Shown in pieces: positions 11,706 through 23,354 of a stretch of DNA of 64,000 nucleotides. The notes beneath the pieces are model-generated. The model ran no database searches, was not told the DNA's origin, and was given only the letters and a program-made list of their open reading frames with translations. Every line of letters begins with the position of its first letter. The first letter of the stretch is position 1. This DNA is from Bradysia coprophila (taxonomy: Eukaryota > Arthropoda > Insecta > Diptera > Sciaridae). The position numbers were made by a program, and so were the translations under genes. The stretch lies in contig NW_023503616.1 in assembly GCF_014529535.1 (NCBI RefSeq), positions 4,737,784-4,801,783 of the forward strand, written 5' to 3'.

Positions 11706-12131
11706 GTGTAAAGTATGGCGTTTTACTTTACGAGTGAGGGAAAGGGTCTTCACTAGTGAGGGAAAGGCCACATTACGTCACTAGTAAAGTAAAGTGTATT
11801 TTTTTTAACTAGGTCCCACCTGTTGGGTGGGTCAGATCCCTTGACTGTTTGTCTGAGCTTCTCAATAGTATTTTTATTGGTAATGATTTATTGATTCATT
11901 TCAATGAAATATAATTTTGTATGTTGATGGCCACAAAAACGCATTTAGAAGAAGTACTACTAGAACGGTCTAATAAATCTCTCATTGATAATTTAATTCT
12001 GTTTAGTTTCACTGAAAATCTTCGAAACTTTGTATATAAAATGCCCCGGTAAAAATGACGTATGTTTTCTTTAATTTTGGATCTGTTTATTCGGTTATGT
12101 TTACAAGGCAAAATCGAATATCAAGACTGTT

Positions 12132-12816
12132 GAGAACTACTACCAGATGGTTGAATCGATACCACCCATTTTCGAACTTGACCTAAGGATTTCATTACTT
12201 CGTCAAATAAAAAAAAGTTTTTGAAAATCGGTTGCACTTTGCTCCAGTTATCGTGTTAACAAAGAGCATGAAAGGCTTATTTCGAGAACTACTACCAGAT
12301 GGTTGAACCGATGCCACCCATTTTCGAACTTGACCTAAGGATTTCAATACTGCGTCAAATAAAAAAAAGTTTTTGAAAATCGGTTGAACTTTGCTCCAGT
12401 TATCGTGTTAACAAAGAGCAGGAAAGGCTTCTTTCGAGAACTACTACCAGATGGTAGAACCAATACCACCCATTTTCGAACTTGACCTGAGGATTTCACT
12501 ACTTTGTCGAACAAAAAAAAGTTTTTGAAAATCGGTTGAACTTTGCTCCAGTTATCGTGTTAACTTAGAGCAGAAAAGGCTTCTTTCGAGAACTACCACC
12601 AGATGGTTGAACCGATACCGACCATTTTCGAACTTGACCTGAGGATTTCAATACTTCATCGAATAAAAAAAAAGTTTTCGAAAATCCGTTGAGATTTACT
12701 CAAGTTATCGTGTTAACAAAGAACACAAAATTTTTACATTTAACGTTTTTTCATCACATTTCCATATATTTTTTATCATAGTGAACGTGTTACCTTACAG
12801 TCAAGGGAATTATTCT
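12132..12816. repeat. 152-bp tandem repeat, four monomers, plus terminal segment
   Basis: Four head-to-tail copies start at 12132, 12284, 12436 and 12588, each 152 bp, beginning GAGAACTACTACCAGATGG and differing by a few substitutions. The array is followed by a unique tail (12740-12816) ending TTACAGTCAAGGGAAT. The same tail, with one degraded monomer, is found at 44718-44916, so array and tail belong to one mobile unit. CAGTCAAGGGA is also the terminus of the 10755-11847 element. Confidence 0.8.
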
Positions 12817-15800
12817 TCTAGTTAAGTAATTTTCACATCCGAACATAGCGCGTATGTGATAAAACATTTGAACAAACGATGTAGCAGATTTAATGTTTAT
12901 GTGACGATTCGCGAACTGATAAGGAGAAAGAGTAGAATGAAAAATCAGCGCATATAATGTTATTGTGTTATATAATGTTGCAAGAATAGTTATTTGTCCA
13001 ACGAAGGATTAAAAGTTGGAAATTGCATTTCAAGTATGTCACGCAGCCATCGACAAGCCATCAGTGACCAACGTTTTTCACAACACAAGCTTCTGATGTT
13101 TCAGCCTCCTCCGCCGAATGACAATTTTCTCGCCTGCGTTGTGAAAACCCTTCAAACTACTTATGCTACCAGAAACTGTAAACGGTATTTTATGTGCTTA
13201 AAATCAAAGTGAACTTTTTCGTTGACCTAGGTGACGTATGAGATGAGGGGTGTTTTTTCACTGTTTCGCTTGAGGCTTTACTTTTCGTCACTAGTGGCAC
13301 CAGTGATTACAGATGAATTACTTCCTTCTTGATAACTTCACCTTTAGCGACAAAAACAATCTCATTTCGCAATAATTTGCTCCATAAAATCCTATTCCCT
13401 CTTTCAGGCAAAAGCGAAATAATGTACATAGAATCTTCAAGCTCTTTTATGATAATAGATTAAATTAATGATGGTGCTAGTTGCGCACGATTATTTTTTT
13501 TAAGCAATGTAGCCATAGCTTTAAAAATGGTAAACCTTAAGCGTTTTTTCTATACTTAAATTAACTTCAAATTGTTTGAAAATTAAAACCCAATCAGTTA
13601 TAACATTGAGTATGATAGCATTGAGTACCAAATGAAAATTGACATAGATCATAACTTGAAAAGAGAATCGTCTGACTGGTACTTATTAAAATCGTGTTAT
13701 TTGTAATTAAATGTAACTTGCTTAAAATGTACTTATTTCAGATAAAGGTAAAATTAACACCGTCCAACTCAAAAAGAAACATATGGCCTCATCATTTTGT
13801 TCGTCCGAAACAATCACTTTCTTTTTTTTCGTACAATTTTTTTTTTTTGCTATATGAGCAATTCAGTTCGAATACGAAGTGCAAACATTTTTTTTTAACA
13901 ATTTAGAATTTATTTGAAAGTCAATGGCCTTAATAAAATAATGCAATTTAGATTAATAGCAAATTAATTAATTGCAATTTTTTGACTGTTTTTGACTTAA
14001 TGTAGAGCGTGCTTTACCATTCCATTCATTTTTTGTGTGTGAATTATACCCATTAAATTCGGCAAGCATGTTCGTTGCATATGGTTTTGTTTTACCATTG
14101 GTGCTAGTAGATTGAATCTGTAGATGTTTGCTTCTGATTCAAACAAATAGGTCAATTTAGTTCCCAACCTGACCATATGACACCTCTGAGTTGATCACGA
14201 AAGCTGTGGCAGTAAAATCTTCCAGTGACTCCTCCATTGACTGAGGTGAGGAGGTTTTATGTATTCAAATATTAAAGATACACTTAAGTTTCGTTAAATG
14301 CTTCGTTCATTCATTCATTTGTATGAGATTTTTTTAAAACGTGGATGGCATTTGTTGACGTGAATGGCATTTCAAACGGCCTTGAAGATGATTTATATGG
14401 AAAAATTCAGTGAGCCGTAAACTTTTTGGTGCCGGCTGCCCTCGTGAGTGTCTAAATCGGCTCTTTCAGAACCTAGATCTGACAAAATCTTCTCAAAAAT
14501 CGAAATTACTTTTTTAGATATGTCCAGCGAAGGCTCATGAAGTAAAATGTTTCAATGTCGTGATATCTGACTATATAATTGACAATGGCTTCTGCACTGA
14601 ACAGCTACATACTTGAAGAATTACTGCATTGTGTTTTCATGTTTTGTGCCAAGTTAATTAAATTAAAAATATTTTTGCTCCATAGGTAGATGCATTTACC
14701 ATCTTACAAAATGATGTTACGAAATGGTTTCCACAAATGTTGCAAATAAGTTTTTAATTTTAATTTCTTCCATTACACAACGAATTTGATGTAAGAACTT
14801 GATGCGGTTTCGCAAGTTCCCAAGAACACTTACCAAAAGATTATACGTCCAATTCTGTTGACCGAGTAGAATTTTGCACCAAGTGAGTTAAATCCTTTGA
14901 TTTACATCAACCAGTTTTACCCTTGAAGAAATATATCCAGTCATCTCATACCGGCAACAACGAACCAATTCAACGATTACTTTCTGGCTTATCTTATTTA
15001 TAATGAACACGAATAACGTAGACGATTATCTATATCAGAAAATTTAAAAAACTTAAATAAAAAATAATTTAAAACAACTTCGCGGTGGGATGGGTCGAGA
15101 AGTTAAACTGATACGGAAACTCAAAGTAAGATATTTTTACGACTATTGTAACGATTAACGATAATGGTTGTTTAAATGATAATTATAGTTGTAAATCTTT
15201 CTGTATTGGTGAATGAAGCGTCATGACATCATCATTGGCCAGGTAGATCAATTTAGTAACGTCATGTTTATGACCGCACACTTACTCCAGAACCAGGATG
15301 TGAACCGGTACGCGTGTAAATTTATTTAATAGAATAATACAAACATATTGTCGATTTATTGAATCATATAAGATATATCTCTACGAACAAACCACAAGTC
15401 ATTCATTTCTACAAATTTTGTAATTGTTCAAATTAGCAACTTTTGCAACTTAATTAGAGATTGCAATTGTTGTATTATGCTACTTTAATTCATGCGATCA
15501 TTGCATTACGACGATTACGACACATAAGAGCGATGATACTTGAATGAAAAGTTGAGATAAAATTTTACATGAATAATTAGATCACTTGCATAAAATTATA
15601 TCTAAGTAAATTCATTAATTTTGTTTGGTTTATTCGCTTCAACTCATAACAACAATTGAAAGTAAATAAAAAAAAACATGGATTTAAACAATTCAAAGGT
15701 TAACAAATTATCTCATTAGAAAAAACTAGCCGGAACAACCTTTTACACTATGTAGTAATTTTCTCATTAAAAATTAAAAATTTTCGTGAACTAAAAAAAA

Positions 15801-18800
15801 ATATTAAGGGAAAAAAACTGCGCTATTAATGTAGCATAATATTGAGAATTTTTATATCTCACCAAAGATGGTTCTTTGCTTCTTTTTTTTTCTGAACAAC
15901 AAAACAAAAACAAATTAATATTTATTTCGAGGTTAAAATCATTGAATGGTGGAATTACACGATATTTATCTATCGACAAAAAAAATATGTAAAATGTTAC
16001 AATCTTTCAACAGAATTTAATACCTGGTAGTATGGTATACACAGCTAATTAATCATATCGTAGACTTTATGCATAAAGCATCATAAAATTAAACAATAAA
16101 TGATATAAAAAACTAGATTTTATGAGCATCTTGCTTTTATCCATTTTGCTGAACGAATTAATATCCTTGAGTAACAAAGAACGACTAACGTCTGAAAATT
16201 CACTTATATTTATAGAATTTAGCAAATCCATTTTCGGATGTTAACCAGCAAAAAGAGTAATCAATATTTCGATGAAGGTAATCATTATAATCAATCAATT
16301 TTATGAAAGGTTTATTGGCAAACTTTGCTCAGCAAAGAGATATTTTAATGTATCGTTTGATGAATAGGCGTTAAGAATTACCATTGACAATTAACACCCA
16401 TGTGGGATATGAAATTATTCGATTTTGAACAAATTAAAATCTAATTTATAATCTTACTCAGTTGTTTTTTATCTTCTTAAGTTTTTACTAATTGGTTTTA
16501 AAAAAATGGAAAATTCGAATTATGAGAATCTACAACTTAATTCGTTTTTATGCTATTACATTGCATATGCGATGTCGATGTTATTACACGCACATCATAT
16601 GTTGTAATGTTGTTCCCAGGCCCTGTAAACCATGAATAATTAATAGAGATAAGGTAGAATTGGGTTCAGATTTGCCGGTTTTTATAATTCCCTAACAGTA
16701 CGTGTTTCTTGAAATATTTTTTTATTTTTGTTGGTTGACTTAAATAAATAGCAGATTTAACGTTGTGCAACTTTACTGCATCAATTGCAAGTAAAGTACA
16801 CTCATTAATACTGAGAGAACACCTGTATTCTATTGAACTTAGAAATAATGAGCAAAACAATAAGAAAATCCTCAATTGCGTTTCAAATCTTAAACAATGT
16901 CTCTTATGATGTTTATGATGTACATAATTTGTTAAACATGAATGGTGCAAAAATATTTTTGCATAATTTGAGGGACGATTCTTACGTATCGGTTTACAAC
17001 TTTTAAAATAAACGCGAAACATTCATATTTTACACAAAAATTATTAACCGACTAAAAAACGAATGCTTGATCTTCAGAAAAGTATTTCTCACCTTAAAGA
17101 TCAGCACAAAATTTAATTGAATCAATTATTTGTCGGATTGCAATGAAATTTAATTATTGATAGTCCATCCTAAAAATAAAAGTAGAAAACCTTGCATTGT
17201 TTAGCTACTGGAAGATATAAGCCATAAAGTGGTCCAGTTAAGTAAATTTGATTAAGTGAAAGAAGTTTCATTAATAGTCCAGGCCCTTGTGTCAGATGGC
17301 TCTGTTCGTCAAAAATGTACTGAAAAAGTCGATTTTCGAAAAGATAATTTGTTCCACAACTTTTCATTCCCAATCATGTATGATAACTGAAAAGCTCGAA
17401 AAACGTAGAGCGAGTGAAGGGACCCGACTATAAATTGAACTGTTTCGTTTGATTTTTTTTTTTATTATGTAATTGTTAATAGTGTGGGAAGTTTAGGGAA
17501 TTGATACCCAAAAGTCATGTATCCATGCAAATTCTGGAACTATCTGGACGTTATCACTCGCACTATTACCAAAATGGTTAGTGATTCGTCTTCATTACCT
17601 AAGCTCGTACTCCATATTACAGATTCACTCTAGTTTGATGTTAACTGCGTCTCAAACGTGATGGCATTTTTGATAGATTTTATAGTTCCTCATAATGTAA
17701 TGCCAAGTAACATTTTTTATTAATAAATAATCGTGTTCGTACTATATGAAGAAGATTGGCAGAGTGCACATATAGTCTTCAACAAAATACACTTTAGCGA
17801 AACATCTTATAAATAATTGTCTTATATTTATATAAATGTATATTGGAGATGGACGGAGATGGAGATTGGACCTTCAAAAATTTCACATAATATTGTTGTT
17901 GGTGTCGGAAACCCTATACACGATGCTTCCTTCACGCATTATACTATACTCGTTAAAAATTAATGCATTTAGGACAGGTTCGGCTCGTCAGATATAACGA
18001 AAACGATTATTGAATTAAACTGAGCGAAAATAAATTGTAATTGATGCGGTTCCAAATGAAGTATTTACGACCTAACGATACACATTATTCAAGCTTTATA
18101 AACAACAAATACCACACACTGACTGTTGGCTGTGAAAAAGAGGACACATGAAAATTTATGCAGAATGTAAATATTGATAATTTTCAAATTTATCTACGCG
18201 TTTACCACAATTTAAAATTGCTAATTTTGCATGAAAATGTTGTAATTACAGAAGTTGAAGGAGATTTTGCTATATGAACATCAGAGTTCAACAGTTTATT
18301 CTTTAGTCTTTAGTCTTTAAAAAAGATGTTAAAAGATTGCTCTGTCATTTTAACAAAAGAATCTTAATGGAATAGTATGTTAATTGTATAAGTATACTAA
18401 CAATGATAGGCGAGATCGTTAGAGCCTTATACTTTCAATAAGTGTTTGTTTTATGGCTGCAGATTATTATAATGGTTACAACTTCGCATTACATTCAGTG
18501 TCTGGCTGGTCCTTAATATGCCGATATTTATTCAAACAATCAATGAGGATAGTTATCGAATCTGTTACTTAATTTGATGTAATATTTTGAAAAGATTTTA
18601 TTAAAATCTTTTACTTCATTTGTTTTAATATGTATTTTGCTATATAGGACGGTCTTAGCTAGAGCCCATCATTATTCATTTTAGTCGTCTAAATCAATAA
18701 CAGATGATATAGCGGTTTGGCTCCAAAAGTCAAGATGGAACCATCAATAGCATTGTAAATTTTCGTCATCTTTCCAACCCCAAGTATCTAGCAGTGGCAT

Positions 18801-20474
18801 TTTAGGAACAAGTGGCTAAGAACGGATCTCTATTGCATAACGACGACCAACTTCTGATTTTAAATAGGAGCCAGTGTGGCGCACCTCGATCAGTGTTCTT
18901 GTCTACGTCTCGCGTTAATTTTTCTTTTTCTTTAGTTGGTAAACTATGTCGTAAATTTTGTTCGATCATTTTTGCGTGCCTAAGACATTTGTTTGTTTTT
19001 ATCTTTCATGTGCTATATTTTGAAATGGTTTTAGCCCAACATCAAATAGCTGGACTTGAGTCCATTGTGACATGTATGCGATTTCTATTTGTTCTTTAAT
19101 TTATAAATAATCGAACTTTAAAAAAAATTGATATAATTTGTAATCTTCCTTTCAGAGGCTGTGCTGTATACTCTACAGTACCATTTCAAAGGATAATGTT
19201 ATTGTATGTTTTCGAACTTATCTTACTTCTTGATGATTTTAATTGTTTTGTAAGAATTTAGAGAAATTCAAATCTGTATCTGAAATCTCACTTAGTTGAT
19301 GGACACGTTTCTGAGGGACTACGTCTTGACATATTAAAATATTGAAATATAAATGGTTTGGTAAGTATGGGATATTAGTAATCTCTCCGTGAATATAATG
19401 TTTGTATGTCTTTCACAATACACGACAATATATGCGCGTAATATTCTAGTTGCCGTGTTATACCTCTAAGATTACTCGTCAACTTTTTCAGTGTACATTC
19501 ATCGCCGTGATTTTATGTTAGTGAAATGTGAAGAAATTGATTACTGATAGACATCAGTTTATTATGCTTTGCATGTATCATACTCCCAAAATAGTCACAT
19601 CGTGACATGTTAAAATGCGATACAATTTTTATGATAGTCGGTCGAAAACAACAAATAAATCTACGATGCGGTGCTATATTTTTGGGTTGACCAGCAGACT
19701 CATAAAAGTAAAACAATTTTGCGTAGATATATTCTATTACCATTCTATTACATGCGAAAAGATCGTGATAAAAATGTAATTTTTATGTTTCAAATTTCAT
19801 TTGAAAATTCATTCATGATTTGCATTTTATTTAAACGCACGTGCATTTTTCATTTGAATTTAAAGTAGGTCTAAACACTTAGTTATGTAACTAGCCGCAA
19901 AAGAGTTTTGTTTTCAATTTAATTGAAATAAAATCCTGACGAAATAATTGATCATCATTATAGTGTATCTCATACCATATCTCTTTAACTTTAGTGATTT
20001 ATTGCTATCGATTATTTATTGTGTTTGGCTCATCTTCAATTTATTACGAATAATATAACGATCGATTCAGCCAAGTTTTTATAAAAATTAATGAACTGCA
20101 AGAGTTTTTTTTTACCATAAAGTTGACTTAAGAACTTTTGAAATGGAAATACGAACATTCTTATTAATCGATGTGCAATTTTCTGAACACGGATATCTCA
20201 GTCAATTTAGACAAAAAAAAAATTGTTCTTCTCCATCTCTATGTTTCTCCGTCAAAAAGCTAATACTGTATGTTGTGAAAATGTACGTAAGCGTGTACAC
20301 AGAAACAATCATCTAAATTTACAACAACAACAAAAGTTGTAATTCCCCACCAGACATTACGTTTACTTTCGATTTGTACTTACTGATTCTCATGATGATC
20401 TTGTTCGGGTAAGTTAAGCCCACAAGTTACTCACCTATGTCCGTCAAGGCCTCCAAAGAGTGTACATCGGATAA
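12817..20474. other. Long AT-rich gene-poor stretch
   Basis: About 7.6 kb with no supported gene. Frames up to 118 codons occur (for example 16666-17022 minus and 18812-19099 plus), but they are AT-rich, lack family likeness and lack splice logic. A TIR element copy lies at 17275-17431. Sequence around 13000-13330 may be the remains of a further transposon (TCACTAGT motifs recur there and near 11750). Distal regulatory elements for the 20.5-kb gene could lie here but cannot be read by eye. Confidence 0.5.
17275..17431. mobile_element. MITE family 2, copy A
   Basis: The left end TAGTCCAGGCCCTTG and a right end of type GGGACCCGACTA form inverted termini. The interior (TGTACTGAAAAAGTCGATTTTCG; AACTGAAAAGCTCGAAAAAC) is shared with copy B at 50314-50485. 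About 157 bp, non-coding. Confidence 0.65.
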
Positions 20475-20511
20475 TATAAAAATGATGATCATCTCGTTAC
20501 TGGACATCAGT
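20475..20511 (+). promoter_or_regulatory. Core promoter of the glycine-rich gene (TATA and Inr)
   Basis: TATAAAAA at 20475-20482 is followed by TCAGT at 20507-20511, the arthropod initiator, whose A at 20509 is 34 bp from the TATA start. The ATG follows at 20532, giving a 5' UTR of about 23 nt. This compact layout is typical of insect cuticle genes. Confidence 0.8.
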
Positions 20512-20531
20512 TGTTCGTTGCAGCTAGTAAC

Positions 20532-23124
20532 ATGAAGGTAATAATAAATTCGAATATACGGTAAACTTAAAAGTGAAAAAAAATCGTTGAAATTTAAAAT
20601 GTGTTCTGTGTAGACAATTTAATTGCAATATTCATCAGCAATTCAGAATTTAAATCATGTTTTTCGGCCATAAATCCATAAGCTTCAAGAATATTTAATT
20701 TTTCGAATTATTATTTATGTGAATTTTGTAATTGAATATTCTCCACAGTATTAAATGTGGCTCATAAAAATGGGGAAAAGATAAACTACAAAGTATTTTG
20801 TTGAAATTATTTAGGTTTTTAAATTGATTTAATCACAAAAATAAATTATGAGTCTGTGAGAATCGGCAATAAGTGAAAATAAAATGAAGAGTGAACAACG
20901 GAACAGCAACGTAATAAGGAATATACGTTCAATGCATTAGTGAAATTATCCGCCAAAGGATTATATTAAAGCTCGATATATTTGACGATCATCAAATCAG
21001 CAAATCTCTTTAATATGATTATATTGCTAGAAAAGAAGCAAATTAAGAATTATCTCTGATGTAATCATAAAATCAATTTTGTATTTCGACATATTAATAC
21101 CACATCTTTTACTTCATTAGTTTCAATATTTATTTAAATATATAAAATCAAATTTGAATTAAAAGTCGTCTCCGAAAGGGTACAAACTCAGTATTTCAAT
21201 TATTTTTCCTTATTTATTTGATGAAAACCAATCTAGTTCTTATAATGGTGATCCCAACTCATTTTCCCATAGGAAAATAGTTTTTGTTGAAATTGTATTC
21301 TTGTAAACATAACATGACGAATTTAGTAGACCAGTTCAATAATCTACTATAAATTGGTTCCTTCTGCTATTGAAACAGTGGTTTTTTGTTTAAGAATAAT
21401 TAAGCAATTCATCAGTTAATTTCTAAAAAGACTGACTTATGTTTTCTTTTAAATTGTAGGTCTTTATTTGTTTGTGCGTATTGGTAGCTTATGCCTCAGC
21501 AGGCTTCTTAGGAGGCGGAGGTGGAGGTTTCGGCGGTGGAGGCCTAGGTGGCTTCGGAGGCGGCGGAAGTAGTGGTTGGAAATCAGGCGGCGGATCTGGT
21601 GGATATGGTGGAGGTTATGGAGGCGGAAGTAGTGGATGGAGCAGTGGTGGAGGCGGAAACGGAGGAGGATGGAGCAGTGGAGGAGGAAGAGGAGGTGGCG
21701 GAAGCAAAGGTTGGAGCAGTGGTGGTGGAGGAGGATGCGGTGGAGGTGGATGCGGAGGTAATACATTTCTTAATTTGTCATACTAAATTTCTAAGAGTTC
21801 AAATGAATAATCGCATATTCCATGATACACAATTATCTAGAGCAGGGAACTATAAATCTACAAAGACAATGCCATGACTTTTTTTTGTGCAAAACAGGGT
21901 TTTTGAACATGAGAGAGACCTACGTCTTCTGCTAAGATTTTTTAAACATGGTTTTTAATTTAGACTTATTCTTTTTTTAACATAATATGGAATCCGACAA
22001 TAGCTTTTGTTGTATCAACTAGTTATAGTCAAAACTCTGAACGAAACATATTTTATTTTGCTAATTTTTATGCATGAAGATTGTAAGACAAGTGAAAACA
22101 AATTGAAACGGGATATTATATTCTATCTTTATTGTTTGTGGGACGACCACTGTTAGTTTTGAAAAGAAAAAGAGAGCACCGGAATTTTTTAAATATCATT
22201 CGAATATTATTATTCGTATAGACAGGACCAAAATCTGTTCGGTCCTTATAATTTTGTGCTACTTCACTTACTAAGAGAAGTACTTTTCTAATGTTAAAAG
22301 TATAACTTTCACTTTCTCCAAAATTGAAAATAGTTAGACTGAAATCGGTAATAGTTATTTATGCAACCGAGTACTGTTTGAAAGATTATTACAAGATATG
22401 TGAAATTGACAATCCGAGCGAGGCAATACGTATACGGACGTACGAAATTTATTGCCTGTCCAATGCAAAAGTTGACCATTACACAGCGATTTGCCCACTG
22501 CCAAAATGTTACATTCCATGGAGAATATTCTCGGTTCATTTTACGGAAACAATTTTGTGATAAAAGCAAACTCAGAAGCAACTTGCTTCCATAACTATTT
22601 TTCGATAAATGTACTATTGCTAAAAAAAACAAAATCGTGAGTGTTTGCTTTTATCACAAAATTGTTGCCTGATGTCATGAATTACTTTTGCAGCATCCAA
22701 TGTAATATGCTGTTATCAATCTTGCTCTTGAAATTCGCAATCATAAACCAGACTTTAGTTACACATCATTTCTTTACTTTCTAAAGGTGGCGGAGGATAT
22801 GGAGGCGGACAAACAGTAAAAGTTATCAAAGTATATACCAGCGGAGGCGGCGGAAGTGGTGGTCATGGAGGAGGTGGATGGAAATCTGGAGGCGGCGGTG
22901 GAGGTTATGGAGGCGGCGGATTCGGTGGCGGTGGATATGGTGGTGGCTCAGGCTGGAAATCTGGTGGCGGATCAAGTGGATGGTCCAGTGGAGGCAGTGG
23001 AGGATACGGAGGCGGATCAGGCTTCGGAGGTGGATCAGGATTCGGAGGATCAGGCGGTGGATGGTCTAGCGGCGGAGGAAGTGGAGGATTCGGAGGAAGT
23101 TCAGGCTCCAGCGGTTGGTGGTAA
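20532..23124 (+). CDS. Secreted glycine-rich cuticle-like protein
   Basis: Three coding exons: 20532-20537 (ATG AAG only), 21460-21757 and 22787-23124, giving 642 nt and 213 aa. The first intron interrupts the signal peptide right after MK. Exon 2 continues VFICLCVLVAYASA, a clean hydrophobic signal with an AxA-type cleavage site near residue 16. The mature chain is almost wholly Gly with Ser, Tyr, Trp and Phe spacers (GGGSSGW, GGGYGGG, GWKSGGG units) and ends SSGWW. One short non-repetitive patch, QTVKVIKVYTS, opens exon 3. The phase-1 split G|GT GGC joins exons 2 and 3. The protein probably serves as a structural component of cuticle or another extracellular matrix, by composition only; no chitin-binding R&R consensus is seen. 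Silk-like or immune glycine-rich roles are alternatives. AATAAA at 23193 ends the gene. Confidence 0.88.
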
Positions 23125-23192
23125 TATGTCGATGAACCAATCACTTAGTACCGCATCATTTGGTTACCAAAAACGTGATATGTAAATACGAA

Positions 23193-23244
23193 AATAAACC
23201 TCTATTTTCTGGAATTATTTTTGAGATTTTCTCGGTCTTATTTA
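23193..23244. promoter_or_regulatory. Facing poly(A) signals of two convergent genes
   Basis: A plus-strand AATAAA at 23193-23198 serves the glycine-rich gene. A minus-strand AATAAA (TTTATT on the plus strand, near 23239-23244) fits the ABCC gene, whose stop is at 23355. The two signals are about 40 bp apart, so the transcripts may overlap at their 3' ends. Confidence 0.6.
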
Positions 23245-23354
23245 TTTATCCATTCGCCCTCTAGTTTTCTTAGTACAAATTTACGTTTGGAATGCAGAAT
23301 GTTCTTATCTCATTGAATATATTTCTGTCAAAAAAAGATTAAATTTTACAAATC

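Larger units (their letters stand above)
10755..11847. mobile_element. 1.1-kb TIR element, non-autonomous, with nested insertions
   Basis: The terminal inverted repeats are clear: the left end CAGTCAAGGGATCTGACCC is matched by the complement GGGTCAGATCCCTTGACTG at the right end. About 40 bp per arm is similar, including GGTGGG-type blocks. No transposase frame is visible. Inside lie a second MITE (10854-11009) and a hairpin element (11603-11705), so this is a nested transposon island. Target duplication could not be fixed with certainty. Confidence 0.7.

Noticed and set aside
12994-13212. Plus-strand 72-codon frame near the repeat array
   Set aside because: No family likeness and set in probable transposon debris.
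18812-19099. Plus-strand 95-codon frame
   Set aside because: Hydrophobic by AT bias; no signal-peptide logic, promoter or splice sites to support it.
21464-21766. Minus-strand frame rich in His/Leu/Arg opposite the glycine-rich gene
   Set aside because: Antisense of GGN codons; no start context or splice logic.
22856-23185. Plus-strand 109-codon frame rich in Glu/Ala/Val in exon 3 of the glycine-rich gene
   Set aside because: Frame +1 reading of glycine codons; the correct frame joins exon 2 and ends in SSGWW.
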